From DTU013 sp964512095 (GTDB lineage: Bacteria > Bacillota > Clostridia > Acetivibrionales > DTU013): DNA of 64,000 nucleotides. The notes below the pieces were generated by a model. That model saw only the letters and a list, made by a program, of their open reading frames with translations. It had not been told where the DNA came from and did no database searches. Of this stretch, positions 62,664-64,000 are shown piece by piece. The translations under genes were made by a program, and so were the position numbers. How positions within the stretch are numbered: position 1 is the stretch's first letter; the number at the start of each line of letters is the position of its first letter. The stretch is taken from assembly GCA_964512095.1 (NCBI GenBank), contig CAZEIH010000014.1:1-64000 (forward strand). Direction: 5' to 3'.

Positions 62664-63461
62664 TCACGCCGGTAAGAGTAGGCTGGCAGTATCCATGATA
62701 TAGTAATCCTTGTTTTTCATTACTGCGCAGTAGCTTGATTCACCCTCAAAGTCATCTATAACAGCCTTGTATTCGGGCCTCATATCCCTGTACTGTGCCT
62801 TTCCGTATGACGGCGGCAGCCAACCCTTATACTGCGACCCGAACACATTGAATTTGTGAAGAAGCATTTCATTAGTAAACTCGATATGACAGGTCCCTTT
62901 CTTGTAGAAGGTTACAGTGAAATACTTGAGCTGAATTTTTTTAGTATTACATTCGGTTTCAGCTGTTTTAAGCACTGCAGATATATTGACATCCTGAGTC
63001 ATACCGCCATCAAGATAGTTCAGCACCTTTTCGATATCGGTAAGCTTATCGATAACACTGTAGTTAGTAGGCCTGAAGCCTCCCCAGGAGTATTGAAGAT
63101 CCTTAAATCCGCTAAGCAGGATAATGACCTTTCTATTGATCTTCCAAGCCTTATTAGTAGCCCAACCGTTATAATAGTGAATATTCTTGCCGGTTTCGGG
63201 ATGCCAGTGATAAATATGTGAAAATTCTTCAAACAGATTCATTATTGTATCTTCCATGCTCTTGATCATATGCTTGTTAAGCTGAAGCTTTATTGTGTAG
63301 ATATTATAGAGCGAAAATTCATAGTCGCAGAGTTCACTAACTTTATTAAGATACTCGTACTTCAGATTGGAGGTAAAAAGGTTCATGAACTTATCGGACT
63401 CAAAACCCAATGCGTCCATTACTCCATCATACGCTGGAAGCCTTGGTAAATCAAGGTTCAA
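62664..63461 (-). CDS. DUF4942 domain protein
   Basis: 265 residues. The second half has the family signature TVTFYKKGTCHIEFTNEMLL and VFGSQYKGWLPPSYGKAQY; the first half is helical with a WATNKAWKINRKVII stretch typical of the domain. DUF4942 proteins occur on plasmids and phages, sometimes fused to DNA methyltransferases; here it stands alone without a methyltransferase motif. Role unknown. Confidence 0.7.
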   Translation of the reverse strand: MNLDLPRLPAYDGVMDALGFESDKFMNLFTSNLKYEYLNKVSELCDYEFSLYNIYTIKLQLNKHMIKSMEDTIMNLFEEFSHIYHWHPETGKNIHYYNGWATNKAWKINRKVIILLSGFKDLQYSWGGFRPTNYSVIDKLTDIEKVLNYLDGGMTQDVNISAVLKTAETECNTKKIQLKYFTVTFYKKGTCHIEFTNEMLLHKFNVFGSQYKGWLPPSYGKAQYRDMRPEYKAVIDDFEGESSYCAVMKNKDYYIMDTASLLLPA

Positions 63462-63551
63462 CTAACTAAATAATGCATAAGTTTTTCAACATCCCTCCAC
63501 TATATCCCTCCAAAGTCTATGTCTGAGGTAAGTGGTACGGATAAAACATTA

Positions 63552-63638
63552 GCCGATATGGCGGAATAGGCAGACGCACCGCACTCAAAATGCGACGAAC
63601 GAATGTTCGTACCAGTTCGACTCTGGTTATCGGCACCA
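63552..63638 (+). tRNA. tRNA-Leu (anticodon CAA)
   Basis: Acceptor stem GCCGATA (63552-63558) pairs with TATCGGC (63628-63634), then discriminator A and encoded CCA. The anticodon loop CTCAAAA gives CAA. A long variable arm (ACGAACG..TGTTCGT-type) and the T loop GTTCGACTC mark a class II tRNA, type Leu. The integrase gene on its 3' side is a usual sign of an integration site. Confidence 0.93.
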
Positions 63639-63685
63639 GAAAATTCAAGCTCCATAGCTCTCAACTATGTAGCTTTTCTTTTTGC

Positions 63686-64000
63686 CTAGTTTTCATATTC
63701 ACCTTCATTAGAGGCTTCCACTTGCACTCCTTGTATAGGGGCTAACACGGATAAAATCGCATTTGCTGTCGCTGCCTTGCTACTATAATCTAAGTGAGTA
63801 TAAATGTTAGCCGTTGTTGAAATATCGCTATGACCTAGCCACTGCTGTATCTCTTTCAGTTGTTCCCCTTTAGCATACATTAGACTTGCACAAGAGTGTC
63901 GTAAATCGTGAAATCTAATTTTCCTTAGTCCATTCCTTTCTAAAAGGATTGAAAAGTGCTGGGTTACATAGTTAGGCTTCATCCTTTCACCTAATTCATT
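63686..64000 (-). CDS. int: Tyrosine recombinase/integrase, C-terminal part (gene continues past the window)
   Basis: The frame is open to the right edge, so only the last 104 or so codons are seen. Catalytic motifs: FHDLRHSCASLM (Arg), LGHSDISTTANIYTHLD (His and the tyrosine nucleophile). It points towards tRNA-Leu and ends 48 bases from its 3' end, as in elements that use the tRNA 3' end as attB. Its element would therefore extend to the right of this window, so it is not certain that it belongs to the T4SS element. Confidence 0.85.
   Translation of the reverse strand, partial: NELGERMKPNYVTQHFSILLERNGLRKIRFHDLRHSCASLMYAKGEQLKEIQQWLGHSDISTTANIYTHLDYSSKAATANAILSVLAPIQGVQVEASNEGEYEN

Overview
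The window looks like part of a large conjugative element (an integrative conjugative element or a conjugative plasmid) from a low-GC Firmicute, most likely a Clostridia member. The evidence is AT-rich sequence, strong AGGAGG-type ribosome binding sites, a Gram-positive minimal type IV secretion system (T4SS), S-layer homology (SLH) domains, and a run of small ribbon-helix-helix (RHH) proteins. Nearly everything from 4.0 to 61.4 kb is on the minus strand.

Layout. 1-3868 (+): a Gabija-type pair, a class 2 OLD nuclease cut by the window edge and a UvrD-like helicase. 4006-6924 (-): a type II restriction-modification pair with a BsuBI/PstI-like endonuclease. 6952-8542: a separate (p)ppGpp synthetase and hydrolase. 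8575-15347: a tandem array of RHH + HD-GYP gene pairs, some intact and some decayed. 15479-29252: a Tad/type IV-like pilus operon with CpaB-, CpaE-, CpaF- and TadB/C-like proteins, a pilin-like protein, an SLH protein and a large secreted protein. 29273-43510: the T4SS (VirD4, VirB2 x2, VirB6, PrgI/VirB3, a VirB4 split in two, a C39-like peptidase), interrupted by an IS607-family element with intact tnpA and tnpB. 41847-43510: a ParM-like actin with RHH partners. 43643-47149: a MobP-type relaxase. 47187-49794: Fic toxin with VbhA-like antitoxin and two unknown cargo proteins. 49795-53745: a putative replication module, with strictly 12-bp-phased repeat arrays on both sides of a winged-helix protein, a MerR-like protein and a TTACGTAA array. 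53745-61422: TraX, a double RHH protein, a 1119-residue cysteine-rich protein, a RadC/JAB protein and an ArdC-like protein. 61815-63461: small accessory genes. 63552-64000: tRNA-Leu(CAA) and the C-terminus of a tyrosine recombinase that runs off the window.

Main observation. At least ten intact proteins, plus fragments, with unrelated N-terminal parts carry a recognisably similar C-terminal domain of about 90-110 residues. These parts are a RelA/SpoT synthetase, four HD-GYP proteins, Fic, RadC/JAB, ArdC, a CHC2-like primase domain, and two unknowns. The domain follows a pattern like [DE]-[FWY]-P-x-I ... G-x-x-L-S-x-x-E-[IF]-K-x-x-Y-x-x-[ML]-G ... D-[IV]-V-x-x-[LI], and most copies end in -IEL, -IEI or -EL. 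Partner proteins that would be expected to stay in the donor (the ppGpp hydrolase, the VbhA-like antitoxin, the RHH proteins) lack it. Fic toxins with a C-terminal T4SS signal and a separate VbhA antitoxin, and ArdC and primases carried into recipients, are known elsewhere. I therefore infer that the domain is a modular T4SS translocation or recruitment signal marking a set of proteins delivered into recipients during conjugation. This is an inference from sequence alone.
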